Shown: positions 44,801-55,645 of the stretch, piece after piece | Numbering within the stretch: position 1 is the stretch's first letter | How the letters are laid out: each line of letters begins with the position of its first letter | Assembly (NCBI GenBank): GCA_023078685.1 | Contig: JALGAS010000010.1 | Location: 868,001-932,000, forward strand | From: Neopestalotiopsis rosae | Taxonomy: Eukaryota; Ascomycota; Sordariomycetes; Amphisphaeriales; Sporocadaceae | Direction of reading: 5' to 3' | DNA length: 64,000 nt | Made by a program: the position numbers and the translations under genes | The notes under the pieces: generated by a model | What the model was told of the DNA's origin: nothing | The model's database searches: none | What the model saw: the letters and a program-made list of their open reading frames with translations, nothing else

Positions 44801-47800
44801 CTAGTCAAGGACACGACCGGCGAGAGCCGAATTACTCTTATCCTTGGTCTGCGTCTTCTTGAGAGCTCTGCCTGCCTGGATCTCGCCCAGGAAGCCGGCT
44901 GGTCTTCCGCCCGAAGATGGAGCTGGCATGTCGCCAGCGGCGGGCGGGGGAGGAGGCGGAGGAGGAGCCATGCCAGGAATGGGAGGAGGAGGAGGTGGTG
45001 GTGCGTCAGGTGCACCGGTCGGTGGCATGGGCGGAGGCGGAGGCGGAGGCGGAGCAGCAGGGCTAGCCTCGGGCATGGGTGGCGGAGGTGGGGGTGCGGA
45101 AGGCGTTTCGTCCGAGGTGGTCGTCTCGGCTGGCGGGCTCATCGGAGGGGCAGGAGGAGGTGGAGGCGGCGAGGCGATTGCCGGCGACGCAACGGCGGGA
45201 GACGCCGTGTTGGATCTGTTCCCAGCGGCCGACAAAGGTCGGGGTGGACCCATCGAGCCAAATAGGAGAGAAGCCAAATGAGCAGCGCCAGCAGCGGGGC
45301 GGTCGTCGTCAGAGTCCTCCTCATCGTCATCGTCACCGGAACCCCACTCATCATCAGTGTCAGGTCGCTTGCGGGAGAAGTTTCCAGTAGGCTGAGGGAC
45401 AACGGGAGCAGCTGCAGGAGCAGGAGCCTTGTCCTGGGTCATCCGGTGGAAGGGGTTTGTGGACACCTCAGGCTGAGCTGGAGCTGGCGGAGCTGGCGGT
45501 GCAGCTGCGGGAGCATTCGTGTTGTCGCTTGACATCATGCGGTAGAATGGGTTCTTGCTCTCAGTCTCAGTCGGAGGACTTGCCACAATGGTGGGCGGCG
45601 CTGGGGCTGCCGGGGCTTCTGGAGCTGCGGGAGCGGCAGCAGCAGGTGGCGGGGACTTGTGCTCCTGTTCATGAGTGGGCGTGGAAGCCTGAGGTGTAAT
45701 CTGTTCAGGTCCCTCATCGTCAGACGATGAATCGTCGTCATTCATGGCATCGAGTTGTCGTTGAAGCTCAAGCTCACGCTGGCGCGCAGCTTCGATCTCA
45801 GCACGACGGGCAGCAAGCTTTGCCTCCTTGTCCTTTGCCTCGGCCAAGGCAGCCTTCTTTCGCTTCTTTTCCTCTTCCTTCTTCAACTTTCCTTGCTTCA
45901 CCTGCTCCTCTAGGGCTTTCAGGCGAGCGTCAGCTGCGTCTCTCTCCTGGGCAAGCTCATCTTCTTGTTCCTTGGCTTGTGACCTAGATGACGGTTAGAA
46001 TCGACTGGAGAAATACGTATTAGTTCAATAGCATGCACTCACTCAAGATCTCTAGTTGCTTGTCTCTCTTCTTCCTGTTCCTTCTCGAGTCGTTCCTGCT
46101 CAGCCTTCTTGGCGGCTTCCTCATCTGCGGCTTGCTTAGCGGCAGCATCATCGGCCTTTCGTGCTCTGGATGGAGGAGGCGGGGGCTTTTTGGCAGCCGG
46201 AGGAGGTACACCTTGCTCTTCAGCAATTCGTGCCTGTCTTTCGGCCTCGCGCTTAGCATCTTCCTCTTCTGCTTGTTTGAGCTTGGCAGCCCGCTCGGCT
46301 TTCTCTCGCTCGCTACGCTGTGCCGCAGTCTCGCCAGGCTTGGAAGGGGCTTTGATGCCCAGTGCTGCCAGGCGCTCAGCCATACGTTGCTCTGCTTGCT
46401 GCCGAATGAATGCAGCTCGCTCCTCGGGAGTCTTGTAAGATGAGTAGGATTTGGCTCCTGCTCCTGCGGGGGGAGTCTCTGTTCTAGCCACGGAGGCAGG
46501 GCTGTCGACTCGAGGTGGTGCCTCGGCTCTGACGGGCTCAGCAGTGGCAGGTCGCCCGCCGCTACGGTCCTGGTTTCGAATACGAGCAGCACGGCTGGAA
46601 CGCTGCAGGTCGAAGATGAAGTCACGGACTTCATCCTCAACGCCCAGGGCATCTTCCCATCGTCTTTTCTCATGCTCATTAGCAGCAGTTTGAGCACCTT
46701 CCTTTAGGCCATCTTCTATGCCACGGGCAAAGTCTCTGACACTGTCCTCAACTTCCCGAACCAAACGTTCGTTGTTCTCTTTTTCGGTTCTGACCTTAAT
46801 GTTCTCCTCTTCCAAGCGCTTAGGAGCATCAGAGTCATCGCCGCTCACGTCAATCTTCTTTCCAGTCAGAGCAGCAGTACGTTGCTGCATCATGGCCTTG
46901 GCCCGAGCCTTGAGTCTGTCTGACTCGGTGATTGCTCCACCCGGTCCAGTTCCTACAATATTCGAAGCACTGTTCGGGTGTGCCTTGGCATCCTTGAGGC
47001 GGAAAAGTTCCAGTCTGGCATCGGCAATAGCCTTCTCAACTCTACGGACTTCGGAGGCCACTTGAGGAATCTTGTCGGTAAGGTTCTGGAGCTGGCGCTT
47101 CATGGATCGCTTTTCGGCCTCAGAATCTCCGCTGGCCAAAGCCGCATCGGGATGACCGTCAATGTCATCCTGGATACGTCTGATTCTACGGTACAACTCA
47201 TCCGCCTCACGACGATCGCGTCTATCGAGAATGTCGTCTTCCTCCAAGGCAGACTCATCCTTGAAATCCATAGCATCCAGAAGAACTTGCTTCTCCTTGA
47301 TCTTCTTTCGTAGTTGATCCAGGCTAAGGTCATCGTTCGAAGCGACAGATGACGGTGACTCAGGCCTTGGTGATTGGTTGCCTACACGACGACGCGCTGA
47401 GGACTTGTAGCCGACATTGTCGTCATCATTCTTGAATACGGTAGCATCCTTACGGCCAGCAGACCCAAAGTTCCCAGGAGTTCCACGAAGTGAATGGCTC
47501 TTCATGTAACTGACTCCAGTCTTTTGTGGAAGTAGTGAGGCACCAGAATTCTTCCTGAAATCAGCCTCCTGGTTGAGCATACCTTTCATAGTGCCGAGAG
47601 CTTCATTGAGGTTTCTTGTGGACGGCGGGACCAACTCTGGAGGCAGCTTGTTGGGGATTGGATAGCCATTGAGCTTTCGGTAGATTAAGTGCATGGCCAC
47701 GGCAAACTCGTCAAGGTCTAGGCGACCCTTGTTTCCATGATCCGCCAAGGTCCAAATCCGCTCCAGGTCCGGTTTCTGCAGACCACTCTGGCCCATAATC

Positions 47801-49323
47801 TCAATTGCTACGTCGCCGCCAATATAGCCCTTGTGGAGACCGTCCCAGGCGCGGAACAGTTCGTCGTAGAGTTTCTTTTCATCTTTTGTAATGGCCCAAG
47901 GAATAACAGCATTGCCGGATAAGCCTGCGGTAGTAAAGCCACCTTGCTCGCGACCCTGCTGCGGCATCATTTGAGCCTTCAGAGCATCAATATTGGGCAG
48001 TCCACTAGCAGGAGTGTTGACTAGACCCCATTGTCCAGGCATCCCCGTAGGTTGGGCATTGAGAGGTGCCGCCGGTGCGCCTAGACCGCCAGCAAAACCA
48101 GTGGGCATGGGCGGCATGGGCGGAAGGGGTCCGTTATAGCCAGTGGGTTGCGGGTTTTGTCCCGGGTAGCCTGTCTGCTGAGGTTGCATGCCCGAAAATT
48201 GACCTGGGTAACCGGTGGCCTGGCTGCTCAATTGGCCGCCAGGGAAACCCGTCATCTGAGACTGCAGCAGCTGAGAGTTGGAAGACTGAGGCTGCGGTTG
48301 TACAATCGTCGGCGGCGCAGAAGTGTTCGTCATTGTAAATTCTGGGGCATTCGTAGCACCGGCCCCTGAACCAGCAGCATCATCGGCAATGCTGAAATTG
48401 ATGATATCTACCATGCTAGACACCTCATTCTTGATGTTATCGGGCAATGTTGCAGGCATCTGCTTGCCCACCATTTTCAAATTACACAGATACATGGCCA
48501 GAGCAAACTCTGGAAAGTGTAGCTCACCAGACCGTGTCGTATCGGCCAGCGTCCAGATGTGCGACAACGAGTCACCATCCAGTCGCGATCGGATAAGGAG
48601 ATCTCTTGCCTTCTCTCCTGACATGGTCGTTTGGCCTTCACCAACTGCCGACTTGAAGAGGGTCTCAAATTTGGACTGATCTTGCGCGGTAATAAATGAC
48701 AGTCGAATGTTGGGGATCTTGTTTGAGGGCTTCTTCTCGGCTCTTCGGCCTGTCGGTTGGCTCTGAGCTCCGCCGGTCTTGAACGAAGCTGCCATGGCGG
48801 AAAAGCCCGTCGGCTGTGCCGTCATGGGCTTGGAGGGAGGGGGTGGGATGCCCGGCGCCGGCTGAGGGGCCGGCGCAGAGAAGTTGTTCTGCGGTGGCTG
48901 CTGTTGCTGCTGCTGTTGTTGCTGCTGATTGAACTGCTGCTGATACTGCTGAGGAATCTGTGGCATCGGAGGAGCACCGGTTTGGAAGCTCTGTTGCGGT
49001 TGAGGCTGGCCCGGATAGCCGGTGAATTGCGGCTGGAGTCCTTGCTGCTGCTGGGGCATACCGGTCGCCTGTGGTTGCATCATACCAGTTGCCTGTGGTT
49101 GCATCATGCCACCTGGCTGGCCAGGAAAGCCAGTGTACTGCTGGGTTAAAGGAGCTTGACTGAAGCCCGTAGGCTGGGGAGCAAACGGACTCGGCTGCTG
49201 TCCGGGTTGTTGTTGTTGCTGCTGCTGAGGCTGTTGCCCCATGCCAAAGGAGCTGCCATACTGCTGAGGGCCGGGGCGCAGGCTGTTGCCGCCGCCCATG
49301 AAGGAGTTGGAATTGGAGTACAT
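44801..49323 (-). CDS. PAN1: Actin cytoskeleton-regulatory complex protein PAN1
   Basis: Two exons, 46043-49323 and 44801-45983, joined over a 59-base intron, encode 1487 residues. PAN1 is an Eps15-like scaffold of endocytic actin patches that activates Arp2/3 and binds clathrin adaptors. The N-terminus is Gln/Pro-rich with repeated PTGF/ATGM units. Two EH domains lie at about 210-300 ([20 protein letters not shown]) and 475-565 ([20 protein letters not shown]), both with the calcium-type loop. They bind NPF motifs. A long charged coiled coil follows (about 690-1200). The C-terminal region is a run of polyproline blocks, ending in a WH2-type actin-binding motif ([15 protein letters not shown]). 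The order EH-EH-coil-polyproline-WH2 is diagnostic of PAN1. Confidence 0.95.
48895..48930 (-). repeat. Polyglutamine (CAG/CAA) tract in PAN1
   Basis: A run of mixed CAG and CAA codons encodes about ten to twelve consecutive glutamines near residue 133 of PAN1. A shorter run lies near residue 34. Mixed codons make large length changes less likely than in pure repeats. Confidence 0.6.
49067..49107 (-). repeat. 24-base tandem repeat in PAN1
   Basis: A 17-base segment recurs exactly at 49067-49083 and 49091-49107, giving a period of 24 bases that encodes the unit MMQPQATG twice in the N-terminal Gln-rich region. The near-identity suggests a recent duplication. Confidence 0.6.
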
Positions 49324-50152
49324 TGTGTCGGGCGACGATGGTTCGACAAAGGGAATGCACTCCGAGCTTGTAAATAATGCAAAAGAGAGGGCGCAAGTGG
49401 AGCGTCGAGGCTCCTCAAACTGATGATGGAGGCAGAAATGGTAAGGAAGGAATTGATTGCAGGTCGAAGTGCAAGCAGGTGCAAGGTGTAATTAGGTGCA
49501 GATGACGACGGTCGGTAGGACAGGCAAGGAGTGGGTGGCTTGGGCCAATTTCGCTCGTGGAACCGAGAGGCCTGGAGGGAGGACCAGAGGCTAGAGCCGC
49601 TAGATAGAGCTATGGAGCACACATCTAATGGGAGGGCCCACATCAGCCAGGGGGAATCTGGCAGCTTTGGTAGCCAACATTGAGCATTGAAGTGCTGGAA
49701 CCTGAAGTGCCTCCCCCCGGGGTCTACTGGAGAGGTTGGTGCTTGGCGGCCTGATGGGGCAGCTTTGAATGAGACAAGGCATCAATCACGCACGTGCCCC
49801 CCTTGCGCCTAATTGGGTGCCACTCATTATATGATACAGTGAATCCCCCACTACTTAGTACTCTGGACCCCGTATACTTATAATGCCACGAACGCATGTA
49901 TGGATTATTGGTCAATTAGCCACTCGGACGAATATGAACACAAGTGATCGTCCATTTCCATGATACCTCAAGAGGAGAAAACAGAAATATATGTCATCTC
50001 ATTTCGATATCAATACAAGCAGTTATACCACCAGGCCTCTAGGATAAAAGGTCAATTGAATGCGTACAAAAGAAATAGCCCATACTCGAGATGCAGCTAA
50101 ACATCATGTCCCCGACCATGCAACGAAGACTGTGTCCAGAATACAATGAAAT
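49324..50152. other. Intergenic region upstream of PAN1
   Basis: About 830 bases. The left part is the PAN1 promoter and leader; the right part is 3' sequence of the SRR1-like gene. No gene is supported here. Confidence 0.5.
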
Positions 50153-51298
50153 CTAAACAGACTTCTTATAGTACATTGATATGTCCCCAAAACACTCGTG
50201 GTAGGGAACGGCCACCTTCGTATATTCTGTTTCCAACATCTTATCAACTCTGGGAGAATGAGGGTCGGTGCTACAGTTCATTAGTGACACGTCGCGCATG
50301 AATAAAGTAGACTTACCAAGGCCACGGTTTGCCTTCTGAATTCCACACGATGATAGCAGGGCGACATAAGTCTGCAATGATTTGTTTGACTGGTACATTA
50401 GGAGAGATGGATATCAGAATACTCCTGCTGTCCACCTCCAAGAATCCAGATGGGTCATCCAGAACAGTGATATCGAAATGTTTTAAAGTTTCAACGTCAT
50501 CGTCGGAGTAACTCGGGTCTTGTGCGTAACACCGGTATTGCTCGCTCTTTCCCCGATTTAGGACAAATTCTTTTAGATCCAAGATCAGTGAGTGCTGGAT
50601 CATTGGGCGCTCATCAGGTTGCCGACGATAAAGTAAGGGGCCACATTTGAGGCCAACAATCTTATCCACCGGTAGCGGAGGAATTTCCCTATCCCAAATG
50701 CCCTGCAAATTTTGAAGTACTCTCCAGTACGCCAGTCTGCTCTCATCGCCTGGAAAATCTGTCGGGTGGTATCAGAGGAAAGGGAAGAGGTAGATGGGCT
50801 GGCTTCGAGGGCTGGATTTTTTCCCTCAAAATATCCGAACGAGATGGGAAGATATTCCTGACTAGGGAAGAACCAATCGTCGAACTCCCTGGTAAGTTCT
50901 TGGATTGAACGATACTCAATATAAAGGCTTGATCTATATTTCATCTGTTAATTACGAGTCCCCAGATAACCAACAATACACTGCGTGCATTGAGTCGTGT
51001 ATTCTCACTTCTTGGGCTCAGGTTCATCGGGCCTCGACCGACGCCAAAGTAGTACTTCCCTCTCAATATCGTATAATCCGGTAACCGTGATTTTCATATC
51101 TGATAGCGGTCTCGCTCGTTGCTCATGAAGTTGATCGCGTATACTCTGTAGAGATTCTCTAGAGAATAGGGGAAAACCAAGCCCATACCAGGTCTGTATC
51201 GCGCGAGTAATCGATTTTAGACGTGATCCCTGTCCAGTTGGGTCAGCGACTTCCATGGCCGTTACTGATCTTCGCGGATCAGCCGTAGAATCTTGCAT
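50153..51298 (-). CDS. SRR1-like domain protein, with one unresolved frame change
   Basis: Recognisable exons are 51009-51298, a middle block beginning at 50933 and running on to 50317, and 50153-50270. Introns 50934-51008 and 50271-50316 have good borders and phases. The C-terminal part fits the SRR1-like domain: VDKIVGLKCGPLLYRR, then CYAQDPSYSDDDVETLKHF, then ISPNVPVKQII and PAIIVWN, the usual order of blocks. In plants SRR1 is linked to the circadian clock; many fungi carry such proteins without a known role. Within the middle block the frame must shift by one between TTRQIF (about 50760) and DESRLAYWRVLQNLQ (about 50745). The cause could be an unrecognised intron (acceptor ttccag at about 50750 with a weak phase-1 donor such as gtcagg upstream), a sequencing error, or a mutation. 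The start at 51298 is the first ATG of the frame. Confidence 0.6.
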
Positions 51299-52110
51299 TG
51301 TCGTGATAGTTGAGAATATTCGGCAGCAGAGCTTATGGTCGAAACCTTTAGAGAAATTTGCGTAACAGCTTTCCAATGAAGTTGATTTTACTGCAAGACG
51401 CAGGAATAAGTGGAGTTTTGTCACGGCTCAGTAGAGTCGGACTAAAAGACAATGTTGAACCAAATGTTCAAGATTTTGTATGAAAGTGTTGCAAACACTG
51501 CAGGGTAGGACAGAACGTGAGATTATGAATGCCCCGTTGCCGTTTGTTTTGGTTGCCAATATTTTGGTAAATGGTATTTGGTCACATCTGCTGTCTGGCA
51601 AGAGCGTTCCTTTTTGGCTGATCGCGATTGATCGTCAGAGTACTACATACTGTACTTGCAGGAGCAATCGATCATATCAATCGACTTTTTCCCAATCTAG
51701 TATCATGAGGATATTTTTTCCGACATAACACGAAAGTATCCAAACTCTTCTTGGCGGGTGAATAAATGAGCAAAGCATGTCTAAGATATCCCTGTAAATT
51801 TTTTAAGTTGCCCTTTACTCTAACTACCGCTTTCATGTAATGAGTAGAGCCGTGATGATGGGGATGTACTCCATGTTTCCAGGCTCGTACATATCTGCCA
51901 TACAATCTGAATCAGATGTTTCTAGCGGGAGCTACAACTCCTTCACTTGACACAACTAAATTCTGGCACGTGTATATACGTGCTACGTTTTGTTCGAAAA
52001 CCATGCTCTCATCATGCTTACCGCGGCGGTTTGTTTACAACACAGCAGCTAGGAATGGGATAAATCCAGAAGATTTGTACTTGCAGTGCTCCCCGATTGA
52101 GAACCGAAAG
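51299..52110. other. Intergenic region
   Basis: About 810 AT-rich bases between the SRR1-like gene and the unrecognised gene model to its right. Short frames exist (for example 51480-51728 plus) but none is convincing. Confidence 0.45.
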
Positions 52111-52962
52111 CTAAGGTAGCATACGACAAACCTCCTTGTATGCCATTGTAACCAGCTTTGGCTTCGCTGAAAAGTACTTACTATGAGTGCTCCACAGGTG
52201 TTGATGGATAGCAGTATTGTGACTGGAGTCTGAAACAGCCAGTCATGACGAATATAATCAATCTTGCAGCATCGTAACGAATGAGTATCATCAGCCAATG
52301 TAAGAGCCATTGTCAACTTATTACCCTGAAACTGTGAGAGTGTTCTGAATGATTCGACAGCTACCTCCAGTGTCTGAAAAGTCTCGGTGGTAGGAACCTG
52401 GGTTCGCAGCGTACTCTCATTTGGATTCTGGTAGTTCTTGTGCCGAAAGTTGAGTAGACCTAGTCGCACCTGACGAAACCTAGCGCCCGGGGGCATGCTG
52501 TTAGATTCCGAAAAAGCAGGTCCTGTCCAACTACTTGAGCTGCCGCCAGAGTTCGGAATATTGCAAAAAGAAGAAGATGGTTCTCGGCCTGCATCAAGAA
52601 TGCTGCATCATTCAATTTCCCACATACAACAAGTATAGGCGGCGTGAAGGGTGAGCTGTCGGAGGTGCCTGGGTACCATGATTTCGACAGCTGCTTGAAA
52701 TCAGTGATCACAGGAGATACGACACTGATATTCACAATTCTCGATGCCTTCATTCTCCAATTCACATATTAGTAATTGACTGCTAAGGGCAAAGGTCTTA
52801 GAATAATGATTACCTCGTGGTTGCTTGTGATAATACAATCGAATGTAGGTACAACTCTATGGATCCAGGCGAAGTTTCAGCATTACGGCTGAGCTGTCTG
52901 ACAGGGATAGGCCAACAAGAATGGCACTCGATGCGAATGATAGGTCGGGCCGTGCAATTCAT
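52111..52962 (-). CDS. Unrecognised four-exon gene model
   Basis: A consistent model has exons 52814-52962, 52677-52754, 52182-52602 and 52111-52134, encoding 223 residues, with introns of 59, 74 and 47 bases. The first intron has an excellent branch-site match (TACTAA) before its acceptor. The last has gtaagt and ends in ag eight codons before the stop. The middle intron is the weak point (donor gtaccc). An alternative reading keeps 52460-52754 as one exon and ends early. The predicted product has a Ser-rich linker, a basic segment (PPGARFRQVRLGLLNFRHKN) and a C-terminal block with SLRCCKIDYIRHDWLF and ILLSINTCGALIEVC. I know no family for it. It starts 17 bases from the SPP2 stop and could be a fast-evolving gene or a decayed one. 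Confidence 0.35.
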
Positions 52963-52979
52963 GTCAAGCAACATGTGCT

Positions 52980-54062
52980 TCAACGCCGTGAGTGCCTGTC
53001 GCGGTGCCGCGAACTTTCTCCGTCTCGATCGCGATATCGGTCGCGCGCACGATCCCGGTCGTCATATCTTCTGTTGAATCCATGGCCTGATCGCTCGCGA
53101 TCACGCTCGTGCTTGTAGCTGCTTGAGTATTTCTCTTCACGCTGCTGTCGCTTCTCGTTCTCGCCTCTACGGTATTCGTCGAGGCGAGGGCGTCGCTCAC
53201 GATGGCCGTGCTTTTTGGCTAATTCAGCCTTCTTGATCTCCTCATCCTCTTTGGCACCCAAGCCGAGTAGCGCAGGTCTGCGTCGAACTTCCTTCGCCCT
53301 TGATGTTTGCTTCGATTCATCGTAGCCCATGCCACGAAGCATGGCCATGCCAAACTCGCCGTCAGGGATTTGGTCGTACTCTTCAATAGTCGAGACTTCG
53401 CCAGCTGCTTGTACAGCCGCTTTGAACTCATCTGTTGGTGTCTCGGATCCCGAAATGACAAGCTTCTTCTGCTTCTTCGTATCGATCCCTAGAAGCGCGT
53501 CCATGGCATTTTGTTCCACTGTCTTTGCAGGGCTGCTTGGTGCCTTTTCCGGCGCAGTTGTAGTAGGCGTGGCATCACCATCACTCGAGGGGTTCTCTTG
53601 CGCATCTTCTGTGAGACTTTCGGCTGCAGACTTTTTGGTGATCGAGAGGCCCCATTTGATATCCTTTTCGTGGTCTGCTGGCTCCGTTTCCCGATCCCGA
53701 CCACCGTTTTGATCCTCTTGTTTCCGTCTTGCGGCTGCCTTCCAACTGCCTTCAGTCTGACATGCTATCACCATAGGTCGCGCGTCGGTACGGGCAGATT
53801 TGGCGTCTCGTTGTCGATCCTTGGAATCTTCCTTGCCTCCAATTGTGGTTACAGCCTCGTGACGTCCATATTTATTGTCCTCGTCTTCCGAGTCCGAGTC
53901 GTTGTTCAGTGCGTGCGATCGAGGGCGTTTGCCAAGCGCAGAGGGTGGAAGTGGCTGGCCAGGTTTCCTTGTGCTACTGGCAGACTTTGACGAACTTGCT
54001 GTGCTCGAACCGAACTTGATTGCGATGCGCGGTGCCTGAGGAGTTTGTGTTGGATCCGCCAT
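52980..54062 (-). CDS. SPP2: Pre-mRNA splicing factor SPP2
   Basis: A single exon encodes 360 residues. SPP2 binds the DEAH helicase Prp2 and brings it to the spliceosome before the first catalytic step. The G-patch-like signature IPDGEFGMAMLRGMGYDE lies at about 232-249, followed by RRRPALLGLGA, the conserved SPP2 block (about 260-270). Near the N-terminus APRIAIKFG is the other family hallmark, and KWGLSITKK lies at about 136-144. The C-terminus is an extended Arg/Asp/Glu-rich tail with alternating RD and RE pairs, as in many splicing proteins. The protein should be nuclear. The stop is only 17 bases from the start of the unrecognised downstream gene on the same strand. Confidence 0.9.
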   Translation of the reverse strand: MADPTQTPQAPRIAIKFGSSTASSSKSASSTRKPGQPLPPSALGKRPRSHALNNDSDSEDEDNKYGRHEAVTTIGGKEDSKDRQRDAKSARTDARPMVIACQTEGSWKAAARRKQEDQNGGRDRETEPADHEKDIKWGLSITKKSAAESLTEDAQENPSSDGDATPTTTAPEKAPSSPAKTVEQNAMDALLGIDTKKQKKLVISGSETPTDEFKAAVQAAGEVSTIEEYDQIPDGEFGMAMLRGMGYDESKQTSRAKEVRRRPALLGLGAKEDEEIKKAELAKKHGHRERRPRLDEYRRGENEKRQQREEKYSSSYKHERDRERSGHGFNRRYDDRDRARDRYRDRDGESSRHRDRHSRR

Positions 54063-55645
54063 GGTTTTGAATTATGCAGAAACAAAAGACAAAGATAGGC
54101 GTCGTAAATTGCAGCTGATAATACTGCAGAGGTTCTAGAAGTACCCAAGGCAACTCAGGTCAGTGTGAACTCAGCAGTGGGTAATGTGGCTGTGCTTTCC
54201 TGGGAAAAGTTGGGTCGTGGCTCATCCTACGCAATATTGGCAGAAATCAGAATGCGTTGTGGCGCACATGCAAACACTCGTATTAGTTCGAGCTACGGAA
54301 CTCACATGAACATGAATAGCAGATGACTATTACCTACGCATCTACATTCTGATGTAGCTGACAGTTCGACTGCTCACGTATTCAGTGCATCTCTCTGATT
54401 GTAACTGGCGTTTTCTTCTCGTACAAGACGTATTGCAATCATTTTTCCCAACACTATTCCAGTAACTGCAACCTCCGCCAAGCTGGTAATGATGCTGGTG
54501 CTATTACCAGTTGGTCATTGGGAGGCTTTTCGGCCCAAATGACGTGCAGAACAACAGGTTCGCCCATCACCTCGACCCAGGTTTCGATTCTCGAATAGAA
54601 CAAAGGGTCGCAGCATTCTCTATGAAGTATCAGCAACACACGTCCCCAAAGCGGAATTAGATCTCGCCGATTTTAGATCATGCCTCCTTGAATCCCACTT
54701 TCTTCCAGGGACTTACTTCGCTGACGCATATTGCTATCGGCGAGCATGATGGTGAGAGAGATCGTAAGTCACTGGAGAAGGCTGGAAAGGTAGGGTGTAT
54801 TGACATGCAGAAAACGACTTTGACCTTTTTTTCAGTGTCAAAAAGACTTATTTCAAGAGCTTCCTACTCTTTTACCAGAACTCACCATATCGAGTATACG
54901 ATCTATTGTCACTTTGCTATTATGCACGCTGCAGAGCAGCCCGCGTGGAACGACGCCCTGCCAACTCCCTGACTCTTGTCAAATCGTTGCAATCTCTTCA
55001 CAATCAGGCTTTGGCTGACTTTTCGTTACATGCATTCTTCTACTAACCCCAAGTCATGCTAGCGATTGCAAAAAAGCGCAGTGCCTCCCTGCCCTTCCCC
55101 AGGTGCTCCATACTTGATTCCCTTACCAGTCAAGACAAGTCAGGAATGAGGGGCAGCCAGCCAGCGAGCCAGCAAGCGCATCGATTACGTACAGTCGCGC
55201 GCTCCCTTGCCTGTCCCGCTGCCCGGTCACTGATAACGCACTACCCGGAAGGTACCTAGTTCACTCACCCACGAACGCTTGGCAGTACATTAAGGTAGTA
55301 AGAGGGGGAATTAGCGAGTGGTTATTTTGAAATTTGCAGCCTACTTTTTAGGTACAACAGCATTGTCCAGTTCAGTGTTAGCACTTATCGGGCATCAGAA
55401 AATCGCTTTTACCTACCAAGACCCGCGCGTTCTACACTGTTTAGCACCTCAAGCAGCGGCGAGCATCACCACATCACCGATTCTAGGTGGGTGAAAATTC
55501 AAACTTGACGACGACTTCATCAATTCCCCACCTCAACGCCGCCATTTTCATTGTAAAAAATTACATTTTCCATCTAAACAAACTCCATTAAGCTTATTTG
55601 CATCATCCGCTCGTTAAAAAAGCGGATGTTGCTGTCGCCGATGCT
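54063..55645. other. Divergent promoter region between SPP2 and EAF1
   Basis: About 1.6 kb between two divergent starts. A few short frames occur (54454-54639 minus, 54688-54972 plus, 55056-55259 plus) but none has a recognisable domain. The right 150 bases before EAF1 are AT-rich. Confidence 0.5.

Noticed and set aside
54454..54639. 61-codon minus-strand frame upstream of SPP2
   Set aside because: It reads somewhat protein-like but is short, has no family and no extension by plausible exons.
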